This document shows, in pieces, positions 19,605-20,548 of a stretch of 20,548 nucleotides of DNA. Location: NCBI GenBank assembly GCA_015499985.1, contig JAAAUF010000758.1, positions 1 to 20,548 of the forward strand. The letters run 5' to 3'. The notes below the pieces were generated by a model. The model ran no database searches, was not told the DNA's origin, and saw only the letters and a list, made by a program, of their open reading frames with translations. A program made the position numbers and the translations under genes. The stretch's first letter is position 1, and every line of letters starts with the position of its first letter. This stretch comes from Haplosporangium gracile. Taxonomy: Eukaryota > Mortierellomycota > Mortierellomycetes > Mortierellales > Mortierellaceae.

Positions 19605-20548
19605 AGAACTACGGGCGCTCTTTCTTAACACTATCATTCTCATCAAATCTTGCGCGCGTGCCCCGATCGTTCTTTCGCTTTTCTTTTTCCTCCACCCCTT
19701 TTCTTTCTTGACCGGTTCCAAATATGGTTGATCGTGTACACATGCCTCGATTGACTACGCTATTCCTTTTCTGTTTTCCTCTGAGCAAGTGGACAGTTGG
19801 CTTTCTGAGGCGTTTTGGGTTTATGCCGTTTTTATTTGTTTTTTTTTACACTTTTTTGCTGTGTGGAGAAAAGAAAAGAGAAAAAAATATTGAAAGGAAA
19901 AGAATGACATATCAGTGCGTTATAAGGAAAGGATAGGGAGAAAATATCAACAATGCCCTGTGCAATGGGCCAGGCGAATTTGGTCTACCAATCAGAACCT
20001 GGTGCCACCAAGGCGACCATGCAGAGCGAACAGGGGTGGGAGACTGAGGAGATCTGTCAACATTAAGATCCGCGGAAGTGGACCAATTGCAAGATTAGAT
20101 TGACCCTCAAATCCATGGCCCAGACTTGTCTCTTGTGGTTAACGTTTGATGTTTGTGTGCGTGTTGAGAGGGTGGAGGGAGAGAAAATGTACGACATGGC
20201 TTGAGACCAGTGCTCCTATCTAGAACTGAGGAGGCAGAGAAGGTTTTTTTTCTTTTGTGTGTGTTGAGTGGTGCATCGATGCCTCTCTTTCTCTTTTTTT
20301 TGTTTTTCAGTTCACCACTTGTCCGCATCGTTTTTCATCGCCAACAAAAGTGGTGATTGGCACTACGCACCAGGGTTTTCTTACTTAAACTAACCGTATT
20401 AGTTCAAACTGCTTGATTTCTTTGGACTCGTCCACTCATGTCCCCTCTTCACAAACTCGCGCCGAAAACCAAACCGGGAGGTTATTCATACTTTTTTGAA
20501 CCATGAAAGCGATGGGCGAGTTGTTGCTTTGTTCAAGGCCTGGACTCT
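19605..20548. other. 3' flank of the acyltransferase gene, no supported gene
   Basis: The first ~300 bases are T-rich and probably include the 3' untranslated region; no canonical AATAAA stands out. Farther on there are only short open frames without domains. An ATG at 20503 opens a frame that runs off the window after 15 codons, too little to judge. Confidence 0.45.

Noticed and set aside
19953..20066. Small open frame of 37 codons (starts MPCAMGQANLVYQSEP)
   Set aside because: The composition looks protein-like, but frames of this size are common by chance and there is no promoter or family support.
20503..20548. Possible gene start at the right edge
   Set aside because: Only 15 codons are visible before the window ends.
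1..20548. CRISPR arrays, insertion sequences, viral or toxin genes
   Set aside because: No spaced direct repeats, transposase-like frames with terminal repeats, or viral hallmark proteins were seen; only microsatellites were found.

Overview
The window looks like nuclear DNA of an intron-rich early-diverging fungus, most likely Mucoromycota and probably Mortierella-like. This is inferred from the protein families, the short GT-AG introns with mostly (T/C/A)AG acceptors, the pyrimidine-rich 5' leaders and the lack of bacterial signals. No database was consulted. There are no operons, CRISPR arrays, insertion sequences or viral genes, and I do not see a convincing undescribed defence or biosynthetic system. 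It is mainly core metabolism with a few unusual splicing and architecture features.

Layout from left to right: the 3' part of a tRNA-Arg(ACG) cut by the window edge (1-63); a fused para-aminobenzoate synthase gene (+, 572-4439, six exons, 1023 aa); a transgelin/calponin-family actin-binding protein (+, 4747-6024, seven exons, 194 aa); an intronless 314-aa protein with one membrane helix and a glycine-rich tail (+, 6322-7266); a convergent intronless gene for a 1353-aa pentatricopeptide-repeat (PPR) protein, probably mitochondrial (-, 7570-11631); a gene-poor stretch of about 3.8 kb (11632-15470); a PlsB-type glycerol-3-phosphate acyltransferase gene (+, 15471-19604, thirteen exons, 851 aa); and a flank of about 0.9 kb with no gene I can support.

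Exon joins were worked out by hand from reading frame, GT/AG signals and continuity of family motifs. All coding lengths come out divisible by three. The genes do not form a pathway: folate precursor synthesis, actin cytoskeleton, a possible organelle-membrane protein, mitochondrial RNA metabolism and glycerolipid synthesis are simply neighbours. The points most worth a second look are a likely GC-AG intron in the acyltransferase gene, three introns whose retention would leave an open frame or make a defined alternative C-terminus, the long gene-free divergent spacer, and the membrane protein whose core pattern resembles an uncharacterised fungal family.
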